42,422 nucleotides of DNA from assembly GCF_963548695.1 (NCBI RefSeq), contig NZ_CAUUWA010000017.1, forward strand, positions 1 to 42,422, in the 5' to 3' direction. The notes beneath the pieces were generated by a model. It was not told the origin of the DNA and did no database searches. It saw only the letters and a program-made list of their open reading frames with translations. The stretch is from an uncultured Fretibacterium sp. GTDB taxonomy: Bacteria; Synergistota; Synergistia; Synergistales; Aminobacteriaceae. Made by a program: the position numbers and the translations under genes. Positions 9,601-17,000 of the stretch are shown here, one piece after another (within the stretch, counting starts at the first letter, position 1; every line of letters starts with the position of its first letter).

Positions 9601-12600
9601 CTCATCTTCCTTCGCGATGCGTAGGAGGTAAAGATGTTGTTTGTTCATTGGGCGATCTTTTGATGGAGCTCGGCGACGGCGTTTCAATTCTTCATTTTGA
9701 TATTGAAGCACCCCTTCATCTCCTGGGTACTTCTTTTTTATAAATTCCTCCGTCACACGGTTTTTAATCTTGTATAACTTACCAACCATCTCATCCACTG
9801 TAGCTCCATCAGGAGCAGTCGCACCAAGATATTCAAGAATTGCCCTTACCTTTTCTGGGGCGGGCGCGAAGGGGATGGGCAAATCTTCATCTCTTACGAG
9901 AGACCTTTTAACTCCGCGCAAGATGATTTCATCGATGGGTTTTTGCGTCCGCTTCTTCTCGGCCTCTTTTTCGGCTCGCTCTTCTTCTTTCCTCCTTGCG
10001 ATCTTAGCCTCTCTTTCAGCTCTTTTTGCTTTTCTTGTATCTTCCCAAGTTTGTGCGTCTTCATCCCCAAATGCCTTAGGGCCATGAGCTATAAATCTGG
10101 ATAATTCTTTTTTGTCCAACTGGGCTTCACGCTCTATATCTTCTGTTTCTGATAAGAGTGTATTAGCTCGTTCTTCGTTGGTTAGTGACAACCTTTTTGC
10201 GACATTGCGAGCCTGAACCTCTCCCCATGAACTCATATACGCATCTGCGTTTGTAAATTCATCTTCAAGGCGTTTACGCTCGAGTTGCTTGTGATGCCTA
10301 TATTTAGACCAAGCCTCTTGTGCGTTTTCCGGTAGTCTGCTCTCCAAGGTCTCGATGTCTTCGCCGTTTACCAAAGCAGTGTCAAGCCGCAATAACATCT
10401 CCTTGATATCATGGGGGACAGACTTTAATATATCGCGTGCAGCTCTGTAATGCCTATAGCTGAAGTATTCTCCAAGTGTCCTGACTGCTGATGGAGAAAA
10501 CTCTTTGGGATTAGTTCCCCCACTGAACCCCTCGTGATATTGGATCATATGCTGTATTTCATGGACAAGGACTTTTGCAAGCGCCTCAACATCTTTCACA
10601 TAGTTAAAGTTGAGACGTATTTTCTTCGTGCTTTCATGGACACCGCCTCGCTGATCCGAGTCCATGTTGGTCTCAAAAGTCACCATGAAGTCGCGCAGAA
10701 AGGGGTAGGCTATATATAAATAAGGGCTTTCAAAAATCTCGGGAAGAAAAAACGCCTTTCCCTCTCGTTTTTTAGGGTTGTACAGCCCCTTAGGGATCGC
10801 CCCATCCAGGGTTTCGTAGCCCCACTTCCCGTCTGCGCCGCGCTCCCAGCCCGTAGCCAGACGAATCGTCCTGGCATCCTTCCCGGCCTGCTCCATCTCG
10901 CGGGCGATGCTCAGGTTGTCAAGGCGGGTCGTCCCTTCTTCAGCAGCGTCCAGGTTTTCTGCCCCGCGCCTGCCGACGATCTGGTAGTACGTCTCCGGGC
11001 GCTGATCGCCCTCTACCTTTATCCCGGCCTCCTCCGCCTTTGCCCACAGCGCCTTCTGCCGTGCCTCGTCCTCATCTATGAGGGCGTCGAGCTCCTTGTG
11101 CATCCGCTTCAGGACGGTACGAGCCTCCTTGAGGATACCGGCCTTCTCTTTGCGAAGGGGCCCTTGCTCATCCTTGTCGTCCTCGAGCGCCAGGTTCTTC
11201 TCAACCTCTGCCAGATCGAGGAACAGCTCCTCCAGCTCCGAGACCCCACGCCAGCGGGTCGGGAACTCCATTGTTTCTCCGGGGTCGCTCCCCGCCTTAT
11301 AGAATGCATAGTCCTCCGGCCCTCGTCCCAGAAACGGCTCGTAGTACTTCGTGATCGCCACAAAGCGCTCCATGAATGCCCGCAGCTCAGGGCTCCATTC
11401 GGGCGCCGGGGTCGCCTCTGCCTCGTCCATGTGGCCGTAGAGCTCCGCAAGGCTGTTGACCCCGAACAGCCTCATATGCTGCAGGCACTCTTCTGCGTCG
11501 TTCTTCATAGAGGTGAGGTGACCGTCATACCAATTTTCGAGCCTGCTGTATATCTCGCGTTCTTTCTCCGCGTCACGGGCTTCTTCATCGTACAGCCGGT
11601 CAAGGTGTGCCTCGATTTTTTCGTATTCGTCCCCGCCCAGGGGTGTTTCATCCAAAAGTGCGCGATACTTTATGGCTTCTTCCCTGCGCGGCCCCTCCGG
11701 CCACGTCATGTGGTCGTTCTCGTCATAGCCCACGCGGTTTGAGCGTTCGAGCCCCATGCAGTCCAGCACCTCACGGGTCAGGAAATGCCCCACTCCATCG
11801 TCGGGGAACCCATCAATGGTGAGCCCCCCATTGATGGCGGCGATGGCCCCCTCCAGGTCCTCGCGCGTCTGGTACGCCAGGTTGTTCCCCCACACCCTGC
11901 GCAGCAGAGCGCCGGGGTCTTCGCGCGGCCCCTGCTGCCCAGAGACGCTCTGGCGCGCTGAGGTCTGCGAAACGGGAGTAAACGTTTCCGTTCTGCCGTT
12001 GACCTCCCGCTCCAGCATGTGCATCACGTTCTCGTCCCAGATGACGAAGTTATCCCCCTTGCCGCCATCGTCGAGGTAGCGTAATCCGGGGATCCCCAGG
12101 CTGTTCAGGAACATCGACACCTCGCGGGAGTTCGCTTCGACGGGGCCGTTCAACCCGCCCTCGACGCTTATCCTTCCCTCGTTGAGGGCGTCGGCGATCT
12201 TCTCCTGAATCTGTGCGCCGCTGAACACGTCGTATATCTTGATGCCACGTTCACCGTCGCTTTGCTTGTACTCGTCCGCATAGGGCTGCAAGGCGTCCTT
12301 GACCTTCTGCGGTTGTTCGGAGAACCTTTTGTCGTAGGACAGCAGCACGTCGTTCTCGGGGATGTCGAACTTCGCAACCTGAACGTTCTCGCCGAACCCT
12401 CCGGCAAGACGGACATAGAGCTCTGCGACTTCGCGGGCTGAGGAGAGGTACGCGCCCCACCCGTAGCTTGCTGTCCCGTTCCCGCTCCCCACCTTGCTCA
12501 TGTCGAACTTGTCATAGAGGGCCGGGCTCCCGTTGTAGGCGGACTGATCGTACTTCTCCCCGACGTACGGCTTCCCCCCCGCATCCTTGACACCGCGGAG

Positions 12601-13998
12601 CATATCGGCTATAGTGAGCTTAAAAGGAGCCCCCGGACTGGGCACCACTTCCTTCGCGAGGAGGCCGTGGCTAACCGCCGGGGACTCCTTTTGTCCTTCC
12701 AGAACGACATCGTAGAGCTCGACATCCGTCGGTTTCAGACTGTCGCTGCCCTTAAGCTCCTCCGCGACGACCCTCACAGTTTGGATCCCCGCGTTCGTCC
12801 GCACGGGAACATAGAGCCTGTGAAAGTTCAGCACGTTCGTCTTTGCCGGATCATTGTTCGGCGTGCTTTCGATGAGCACGGCATTCTGCACAAGTTCGTC
12901 CAGCCCGCTTGCGATGTTGCTGCGCAGTGCTCTAGCTTCTCTATTCGCAGGCATTCTGCTGGAGTAAGCGACGTGTTTCAGCTTCTTCCCCTTGGGCAGG
13001 GTAGCGAAGACCTCCGCGTCACGGCTAATCCACGCCTCGTCCTTGAGCGCCATGTCCTTGAGCCGCGCCAGCAGCTCCTTGGGGGTGCTAGTCCCCTCCA
13101 TGCCGCTCAGGTCCAGTATGGGCACTTTTTGCTCCAAGTTAACCTCGGGGTTAACCGGCTGCCCAAAGCTCTCGCCCTGAGTCTCCTCTGTCCCCCGGCG
13201 CAGCTTCATCTTTGCCAGCTCGGACGGGGCGATGTTGTACCGCTTGGAGGTCACGCCGATGAAGCTCCCGGCCATCTTGCTCCACTGTCGCGCCTCGGCC
13301 TTGTCCAGCCCCGCACCCAGCGCCTCCTGCTCCAGCTCTTTGGTAATCCCATCGACCTCCGCCGTGCGCCAGGCGGGCCTTTCGGCCTTCTTCTTCAGCG
13401 TCTCTCCGACCTCGCGGGTCGTCATCCCCTTCGAGCCGCGCCGCACATCGTTCTTGACGGCCTCGGCCAGCTCCGGTGCAACGTCCTCCAATGCCTCGTA
13501 CTGCTCGGCGGTCAACCGGACCTCGCTCGTCCCCTCGACGGGCTCTACGACGATGCCCAAGTCCTCCAGCAGGCCGGGGTTCTCCTGGTTGTAGCTCTCT
13601 ATCGCCTGCGCCGGGAGGTAGACGTTCGTGTCCTCCTCGGCGCCATTCTCCCCTAGACCATCGACCGCCTGCCCCTGAACCTGAGTCTGCCCCTGAGCCT
13701 GGCTCTCCTCCTCCTGAGTCTGCGCCTCCAGCTTCGCCGCCGCCTCTCTGGTGGGGCCCAGCTGGACACCGTCCTTCATCGCGGGACCGGAAGGCTGCGC
13801 GTTCTCGCCCAGCCCATCCACGGCGCGCCCCTGAGCGGGTTCGTCGGGGGCGTTGACTCTGGCCATGAGCTCGTCCGTGCTTATTCCCAGGGACGCGGCG
13901 GTCTGCTCCGCGCCCTTCTGCGTTACCCTCGCATGTCGGACGCCGCTCACCGCGCCCAGGGCCGTCTTCGGCAGGAAGGAGACGGCCATCGTCCCCAC
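3649..13998 (-). CDS. Giant phage polyvalent protein P1 (toxin/ART/zincin/zeta mosaic)
   Basis: This is a 3449-residue multidomain protein of the phage 'polyvalent protein' type, thought to be injected with DNA and to disarm host defences. In order I see: an acidic, Gln-rich N-terminus (about 88-280); a BECR-type nuclease-like cassette (about 338-430, around KKLKHVAYSS); an ADP-ribosyltransferase-like domain (about 481-660, YNGSPALYDKFDMSKVGSG and GWGAYLSS); an LPD-like island (about 1019-1060, TRLDNLSIAREMEQ); a zincin-like site HEIQH at 1146-1150; a highly charged helical stretch; a zeta-toxin-like kinase with Walker A GLPASGKSS near 1672; a second zincin-like HELAH at 1932-1936; a second BECR-like domain (about 2354-2440, VRHAEEGHGAQIL); coiled coils (about 2490-2720); and a helical C-terminus. 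The GTG start at 13998 has no ribosome binding site and the frame is open back to a stop at 14065-14067, so the true 5' end is probably missing. Domain names are from motif recognition; catalytic activity is not shown. Confidence 0.85.
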   Translation of the reverse strand: MGTMAVSFLPKTALGAVSGVRHARVTQKGAEQTAASLGISTDELMARVNAPDEPAQGRAVDGLGENAQPSGPAMKDGVQLGPTREAAAKLEAQTQEEESQAQGQTQVQGQAVDGLGENGAEEDTNVYLPAQAIESYNQENPGLLEDLGIVVEPVEGTSEVRLTAEQYEALEDVAPELAEAVKNDVRRGSKGMTTREVGETLKKKAERPAWRTAEVDGITKELEQEALGAGLDKAEARQWSKMAGSFIGVTSKRYNIAPSELAKMKLRRGTEETQGESFGQPVNPEVNLEQKVPILDLSGMEGTSTPKELLARLKDMALKDEAWISRDAEVFATLPKGKKLKHVAYSSRMPANREARALRSNIASGLDELVQNAVLIESTPNNDPAKTNVLNFHRLYVPVRTNAGIQTVRVVAEELKGSDSLKPTDVELYDVVLEGQKESPAVSHGLLAKEVVPSPGAPFKLTIADMLRGVKDAGGKPYVGEKYDQSAYNGSPALYDKFDMSKVGSGNGTASYGWGAYLSSAREVAELYVRLAGGFGENVQVAKFDIPENDVLLSYDKRFSEQPQKVKDALQPYADEYKQSDGERGIKIYDVFSGAQIQEKIADALNEGRISVEGGLNGPVEANSREVSMFLNSLGIPGLRYLDDGGKGDNFVIWDENVMHMLEREVNGRTETFTPVSQTSARQSVSGQQGPREDPGALLRRVWGNNLAYQTREDLEGAIAAINGGLTIDGFPDDGVGHFLTREVLDCMGLERSNRVGYDENDHMTWPEGPRREEAIKYRALLDETPLGGDEYEKIEAHLDRLYDEEARDAEKEREIYSRLENWYDGHLTSMKNDAEECLQHMRLFGVNSLAELYGHMDEAEATPAPEWSPELRAFMERFVAITKYYEPFLGRGPEDYAFYKAGSDPGETMEFPTRWRGVSELEELFLDLAEVEKNLALEDDKDEQGPLRKEKAGILKEARTVLKRMHKELDALIDEDEARQKALWAKAEEAGIKVEGDQRPETYYQIVGRRGAENLDAAEEGTTRLDNLSIAREMEQAGKDARTIRLATGWERGADGKWGYETLDGAIPKGLYNPKKREGKAFFLPEIFESPYLYIAYPFLRDFMVTFETNMDSDQRGGVHESTKKIRLNFNYVKDVEALAKVLVHEIQHMIQYHEGFSGGTNPKEFSPSAVRTLGEYFSYRHYRAARDILKSVPHDIKEMLLRLDTALVNGEDIETLESRLPENAQEAWSKYRHHKQLERKRLEDEFTNADAYMSSWGEVQARNVAKRLSLTNEERANTLLSETEDIEREAQLDKKELSRFIAHGPKAFGDEDAQTWEDTRKAKRAEREAKIARRKEEERAEKEAEKKRTQKPIDEIILRGVKRSLVRDEDLPIPFAPAPEKVRAILEYLGATAPDGATVDEMVGKLYKIKNRVTEEFIKKKYPGDEGVLQYQNEELKRRRRAPSKDRPMNKQHLYLLRIAKEDEYVEMLLRELNGWKERLHNFYDENEAIHYLEELELKKTDLDNLISLAGFEPKGKSKQDVIRNFVAAAEIKNQGDTEDISEILEDVLSSIEKDEEKAKQPNPEATEPPLVFKLTGKSVSAEYMAALEKLEAGEPIAAEEYNAIPEIQDARGRTATGSTLGMPGREAIRKQVYDELMSYGSAVTEVVDGQKRTVYNGEVKNDRRADIIIGLPASGKSSALVDPISSKYKSMLIDSDEAKKLIPEFDDGFGAGYVHEESKQVVTTVLSDVTDEGKNIVVPIVGSDYTKLKRLYIDGLRQKGYKVYVHMADINPNVATGRNLRRFAETGRFVDLEATSFKYGNKPREVFERIKKEGIADGYSRIDTTVFPGRQVEGTEDISHDRGDLREGRGRGLSDVHAPGEGESSQAGAAGGTAAGLGDERAGGTSRMGTAPRGVSAHPLDINARLTVQPNGVSLIEFFKNANRSTSFHELAHHMFRVIYELSGRDGVDPQLIEDVNTILREAGVTREEFDANTNGARTRVHEFFARGFEVYISEGKAPSKELRGVFRRLRAWMIEVYHDVVQALGIELSDEMRGVYDRLLAMPEEIDAETTVRELAVEEAALKEEIQRYEAEMREREAQERISIEGGEEWASLEIPEGAAEDVDGWLRELESYEIGRAARAEVRKTLDHIREEGGLNFERLAFLMGDEAAGELRKRLGNFYFTSKKALSEGRGLPLDVLAEALGMDENGLVAFLEGIEGGKLKKPAPLLEVNPDTLNALVDRLGVEGARSYLKDRARYLVGQQKAIQQEYDKDKGNAQVKADLEATYREQKEIADGLRALEGTLSAEADIAPEVSIEPVSLTPESGRSIDEAEDSELLLTADGSTELGRIDEDVAKAAGIAAGEIRANVGAVRHAEEGHGAQILGAGYPDATTFIFDVLSGYEKIFRGSNESLLLGKPLGDHHAIAAIELVNEDGIYRTKTGWVIRERALNKKELLFARSEPLAADPGAGVVSRTGPNKDREGTAPNAKQKSNSAATVPPGKANVNPMLTLSEAMRRGYEMAEKYARAAFKAGREAEAEKLTEFKEKAAERLAGFKERAAGKLDRVKEEAEGKLDELEVKRRLQLGSERAKAAMKRAELKKEAAERVKSERAKAQMRIAALKQKLQERQKLKKEVNKLVKGINKMAGDSGIDCLFRDRIQAILEKYDLKKRRQETLDRRAELEEYLKENPEAADTMNTADLKYLGTKTLNDMTLDDLRTLKGQIEQLHREGREALEARRAERREYQDRLADELAAPLLEKAKTLPQRIGAVKGPSDLDKLYVGTVKAQKEGEEDRHVGAVKGKAAALKDKINFKTLNPLRIFDLLDGGRGTREGAWVRGVYDPLDNAFDEEIRGKTRRKAAVAEKMADLGLSPEDLATRREVKGVPSIDGKGWKVEDLLSIYAAMQYETGRKEILFGNFKNLFGPGQWTLEAAEHAAGRCIQALTDKERAFAHVLFQDGRENFSRIQKVVAEEYNISLQQEELYMRHHVLEHDSNQGLSVLYEDDKLNDAKADAGLMGDLERGFIISRKNIPDGERKGIKLGMYSVWLSQVDDQEHMIAFVRPLRDIRAALTMKNPADPDMTLSKLIRETWGLEGWRAVVDYYNVMTQDESKLMRGLLDDEFGRVTRNFIATRLVWNWVTYMRQVYSLPLVLPYSGWTSLMSSMAEAVRDGGDFLERVYEMAPEIAERKGDIWTAALRAHEGATGLYKEILDKGLAPTGLIDQVIAAVVFKAVYNAQRKNGASHDKAVREGKHVVALTQSASHAKDATRLMREKGAMKFFTIFTSDLAQAWGCVVYDIPAALKDGNKQKALALIATLAITKLLEQMVRDGGPDEWDDPWEWAEYVAGSSAQNLLETVPLYGKVLSGAFDYAVHGGQFRSTSIPLYEGVRVLAKGARGAITAKDKEKAMFDLMDGVGLLTGGVPTVFIRRTWKIGEAMSEGEYKEAFKEAIGMRRDERRTRRKIWM
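7784..9286 (-). repeat. Inverted homology block 3, P1 copy (zeta kinase to HELAH)
   Basis: This 1503-bp block pairs with 18451-19953 on the plus strand, which has exactly the same length. It covers the zeta-like kinase, the linker with the alternative-frame ORF, and the HELAH domain. Most of the protein is identical. A short patch around 8680-8840 (TVLSDVTDEGKNIVV against RVYEDATDEGRNVVI) is more diverged. Confidence 0.8.
8358..8540 (-). CDS. Overlapping 60-residue ORF inside P1, alternative frame
   Basis: It starts at ATG 8540 with an aaggaggg ribosome binding site about nine bases upstream and reads MATAESTPQSSPEGKSKERK onward, ending KRAQQAAQQQG. An equivalent 60-codon ORF occurs in P2 (19197-19379); 33 leading and 12 trailing residues are shared. 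Where the copies differ, this frame keeps a plausible helical composition. The giant frame reads Gly/Arg/Ser-rich low-complexity sequence there (GRGRGLSDVHAPGEG). I infer that this frame is, or recently was, translated, perhaps as a small separate protein between the zeta-like and HELAH parts. I do not recognise a function. Confidence 0.4.
   Translation of the reverse strand: MATAESTPQSSPEGKSKERKIYPMTEEIYERGEDVAYQTFMRLEKEKAAKRAQQAAQQQG
9290..10750 (-). other. AT-richer variable segment inside P1
   Basis: Within the GC-rich P1 gene this segment uses noticeably more A/T, for example around 9480-9800 and 10140-10740. It encodes a Lys/Glu-rich helical region (ERAEKEAEKKRTQKP) and the P1 version of the HEIQH domain. 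The shorter P2 counterpart (about 17700-18450) has different sequence and GC-rich codons. The composition suggests later acquisition by P1. Confidence 0.5.
11946..12561 (-). repeat. Inverted homology block 2, P1 copy (ADP-ribosyltransferase-like domain)
   Basis: This 616-bp block is matched by 16469-17084 on the opposite strand. The encoded ART-like domains differ at only a few residues, for example VMHMLERE against VIHMLEWE near the end. With block 1 it brackets the exchanged nuclease cassette. Confidence 0.85.
13156..13745 (-). repeat. Inverted homology block 1, P1 copy
   Basis: This 590-bp block is matched by 15228-15817 on the opposite strand. The encoded segment, from AAAKLEAQTQ to GESFGQP, shows one amino-acid difference (LRRGTEE against LRQGTEE). 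The DNA is identical in the stretches I compared. Confidence 0.85.
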
Positions 13999-14086
13999 GG
14001 TCTGCGCAACGTCTTTGAGCAGTTCAAGAATTGGCTCATCGGAATCTATCGTGGGGTCGAGGGACTAAACGTGCCTGAGTGACGAG
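13999..14086. other. Head-to-head junction between P1 and P2
   Basis: Only 88 bp separate the two candidate GTG starts. The P1 frame stays open upstream to a stop at 14065-14067 and the P2 frame to a stop at 14066-14068, so the stop codons overlap on opposite strands (ggactaaacg). Homology to the internal module of P1 begins within about 15 bp of the P2 start. No promoter pair and no ribosome binding site is visible. This looks like a recombination or assembly joint, not a natural divergent control region. Confidence 0.6.
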
Positions 14087-17000
14087 GTGCGCGGAGTTTT
14101 CACCTCCAAGAAGGCGTTGGCCGAGGGGAGTGGCCTGCCCCTGGACGTGCTGGCCGAGGCTCTGGGGATGGACGAGAACGGACTTGTCGCGTTTCTGGAG
14201 GGCATCGAGGGCGGCAAGCTGAAAAAGCCCGCCCCGCTGTTGGAGGTCAACACCGACACACTGAATGCCCTGGTGGATCGCCTGGGTGCCGAGGGCGCAC
14301 GGTCGTACTTGAAGGACCGGGCGCGGTATCTGACGAAGCAACAGAAGGCGATCCAGCAGGAGTACGACAGGGACAAGAATAACGCTCAGGTCAAGGCCGA
14401 CCTCGAAGCGGCGTATCGGGAGCAAAGGAAGATAGCGGACGGGCTCCGGGCTCTGGAGGGGACCTTGAAGGCGGAGGCAGATATCGCCCCCGAGGTCTCC
14501 ATCGAGCCGGTGTCCCTGACCCCGGAGTCGGGGCGATCCATCGACGAGGCGGAAGACAGCGAGCTGCTGCTTACGGCGGACGGCTCGACGGAACTGGGGC
14601 GAATCGATGAAGACGTGGCGAAGGCCGCAGGGATCGCCGCCGGGGAGATACGCGCCAACGTCGGGGCCGTAAGACACGCAGAAGAGGGGCACGGGGGAGA
14701 GATTCTTGGGTCGGGGTATCCCGATGTCGAGACATTTTTCTTCGATGTCTTGTCCGCTTACGAGAGGGTCTATCGCGGAAGCAACGATTCTCTCCTGCTT
14801 ACGAAGCCCCTTGGAGGGCACCATGCCGTTGCGGCCATAGAACTGGTCAATGAGGATGGGGTCTATCGGGCAAAAACAGGATGGACAATCCGGGAAAGGA
14901 AGCTCAATAAAAAGGAGCTGCTCTTCGCGAGGAGCGAACCGCTCGCCGCCGACCCCGGCGCCGGCGTGGTTTCGCGGACAGGCCCAAACGAAGACCGGGA
15001 AGGCACTGCCCCGACCGCAAAGCAGAAGAGCAACTCTGCGGCTACTGTACCACCCGGCAAGGCTAACGTCAATCCTATGCTCACCCTGTCCGAGGCCATG
15101 CGCCGAGGCTACGCGATGGCGGAGAAGTATGCCAGGGCGGCATTTAAAGCGGGGCGCGAGTTCGAGGCGGAAAGGCTGGCTGGATTCAAAGATAGGGCAG
15201 CCGAGAAACTGGACAGGCTTAAGGAGAAGGCGGCGGCGAAGCTGGAGGCGCAGACTCAGGAGGAGGAGAGCCAGGCTCAGGGGCAGACTCAGGTTCAGGG
15301 GCAGGCGGTCGATGGTCTAGGGGAGAATGGCGCCGAGGAGGACACGAACGTCTACCTCCCGGCGCAGGCGATAGAGAGCTACAACCAGGAGAACCCCGGC
15401 CTGCTGGAGGACTTGGGCATCGTCGTAGAGCCCGTCGAGGGGACGAGCGAGGTCCGGTTGACCGCCGAGCAGTACGAGGCATTGGAGGACGTTGCACCGG
15501 AGCTGGCCGAGGCCGTCAAGAACGATGTGCGGCGCGGCTCGAAGGGGATGACGACCCGCGAGGTCGGAGAGACGCTGAAGAAGAAGGCCGAAAGGCCCGC
15601 CTGGCGCACGGCGGAGGTCGATGGGATTACCAAAGAGCTGGAGCAGGAGGCGCTGGGTGCGGGGCTGGACAAGGCCGAGGCGCGACAGTGGAGCAAGATG
15701 GCCGGGAGCTTCATCGGCGTGACCTCCAAGCGGTACAACATCGCCCCGTCCGAGCTGGCAAAGATGAAGCTGCGCCAGGGGACGGAGGAGACGCAGGGCG
15801 AGAGCTTTGGGCAGCCGCCCTTGAACAACGATGTGGACCTGGGGGCAAGGGTCAACGTCGTTAAGGCTCAGAGGACAATGTCCGATGTGCCCTTCCATGA
15901 GCGAGACAAAGCATTTACGCCGGAGATGCGCGCCGAAATCGTGGAGCGCTTCCAGAACGGACAGGTGGTTAATGCTCATACCGGGTTAACTGTAACGCTG
16001 TCTAAAAAAGGTGGGTTAAAGCATATCCTCAGCACGGCCAGAAACACACATGGCGAAAGTGGGGATGCCTTGTATCAAGCTATTCCCTATCTTGACCAGA
16101 TTGTCCGTGAAGCGTACCGCGTCGAAAGCCACGATGATCGAAAGCCCCCGGCAGGCAGGGTTGAGGGGGCTATCGGGAACCTGAAACAGGTCCACCGATT
16201 CCTTGCCCCTGTAGATTTTGGTGGAGAGAACGACCGTCACATCATGCTGCTTGTGACGAAAGAATATGAAACAGGCAAAACTGAAATAGAGGATATCAGC
16301 CTCTATGACATGCAGCACGCAAAAAAATTGTCCGGTCGCCCTTCCCAAAACGGCTCTGTGGGGACAGAGCAATCTTGGAACACTGGCGCCCCGGACAATA
16401 TCAGTGTACGTGAATTAGTCGATGCTGTCAATGACGTGGAGGGCAGGCCGTACCTTTACGCCCCCGAGGGGGAGAAGTACGATCAGTCCGCCTACAACGG
16501 GAGCCCGGTCCTCTATGACAAGTTCGACATGAGCAAGGTGGGGAGCGGGAACGGGACGGCAAGCTACGGGTGGGGTGCGTACCTCTCCTCAGCCCGCGAA
16601 GTCGCAGAGCTCTATGTCCGTCTTGCCGGAGGGTTCGGCGAGAACGTTCAGGTTGCGAAGTTCGACATCCCCGAGAACGACGTGCTGCTGTCCTACGACA
16701 AAAGGTTCTCCGAACAACCGCAGAAGGTCAAGGACGCCTTGCAGCCCTATGCGGACGAGTACAAGCAAAGCGACGGTGAACGTGGCATCAAGATATACGA
16801 CGTGTTCAGCGGCGCACAGATTCAGGAGAAGATCGCCGACGCCCTCAACGAGGGAAGGATAAGCGTCGAGGGCGGGTTGAACGGCCCCGTCGAAGCAAAC
16901 TCCCGCGAGGTGTCGATGTTCCTGAACAGCCTGGGGATCCCCGGATTGCGCTACCTTGACGATGGCGGCAAGGGGGATAACTTCGTCATCTGGGATGAGA

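Noticed and set aside
13999..14086. Divergent promoter region for P1 and P2
   Set aside because: No -35/-10 pairs or ribosome binding sites are visible, and both frames begin inside conserved protein sequence.
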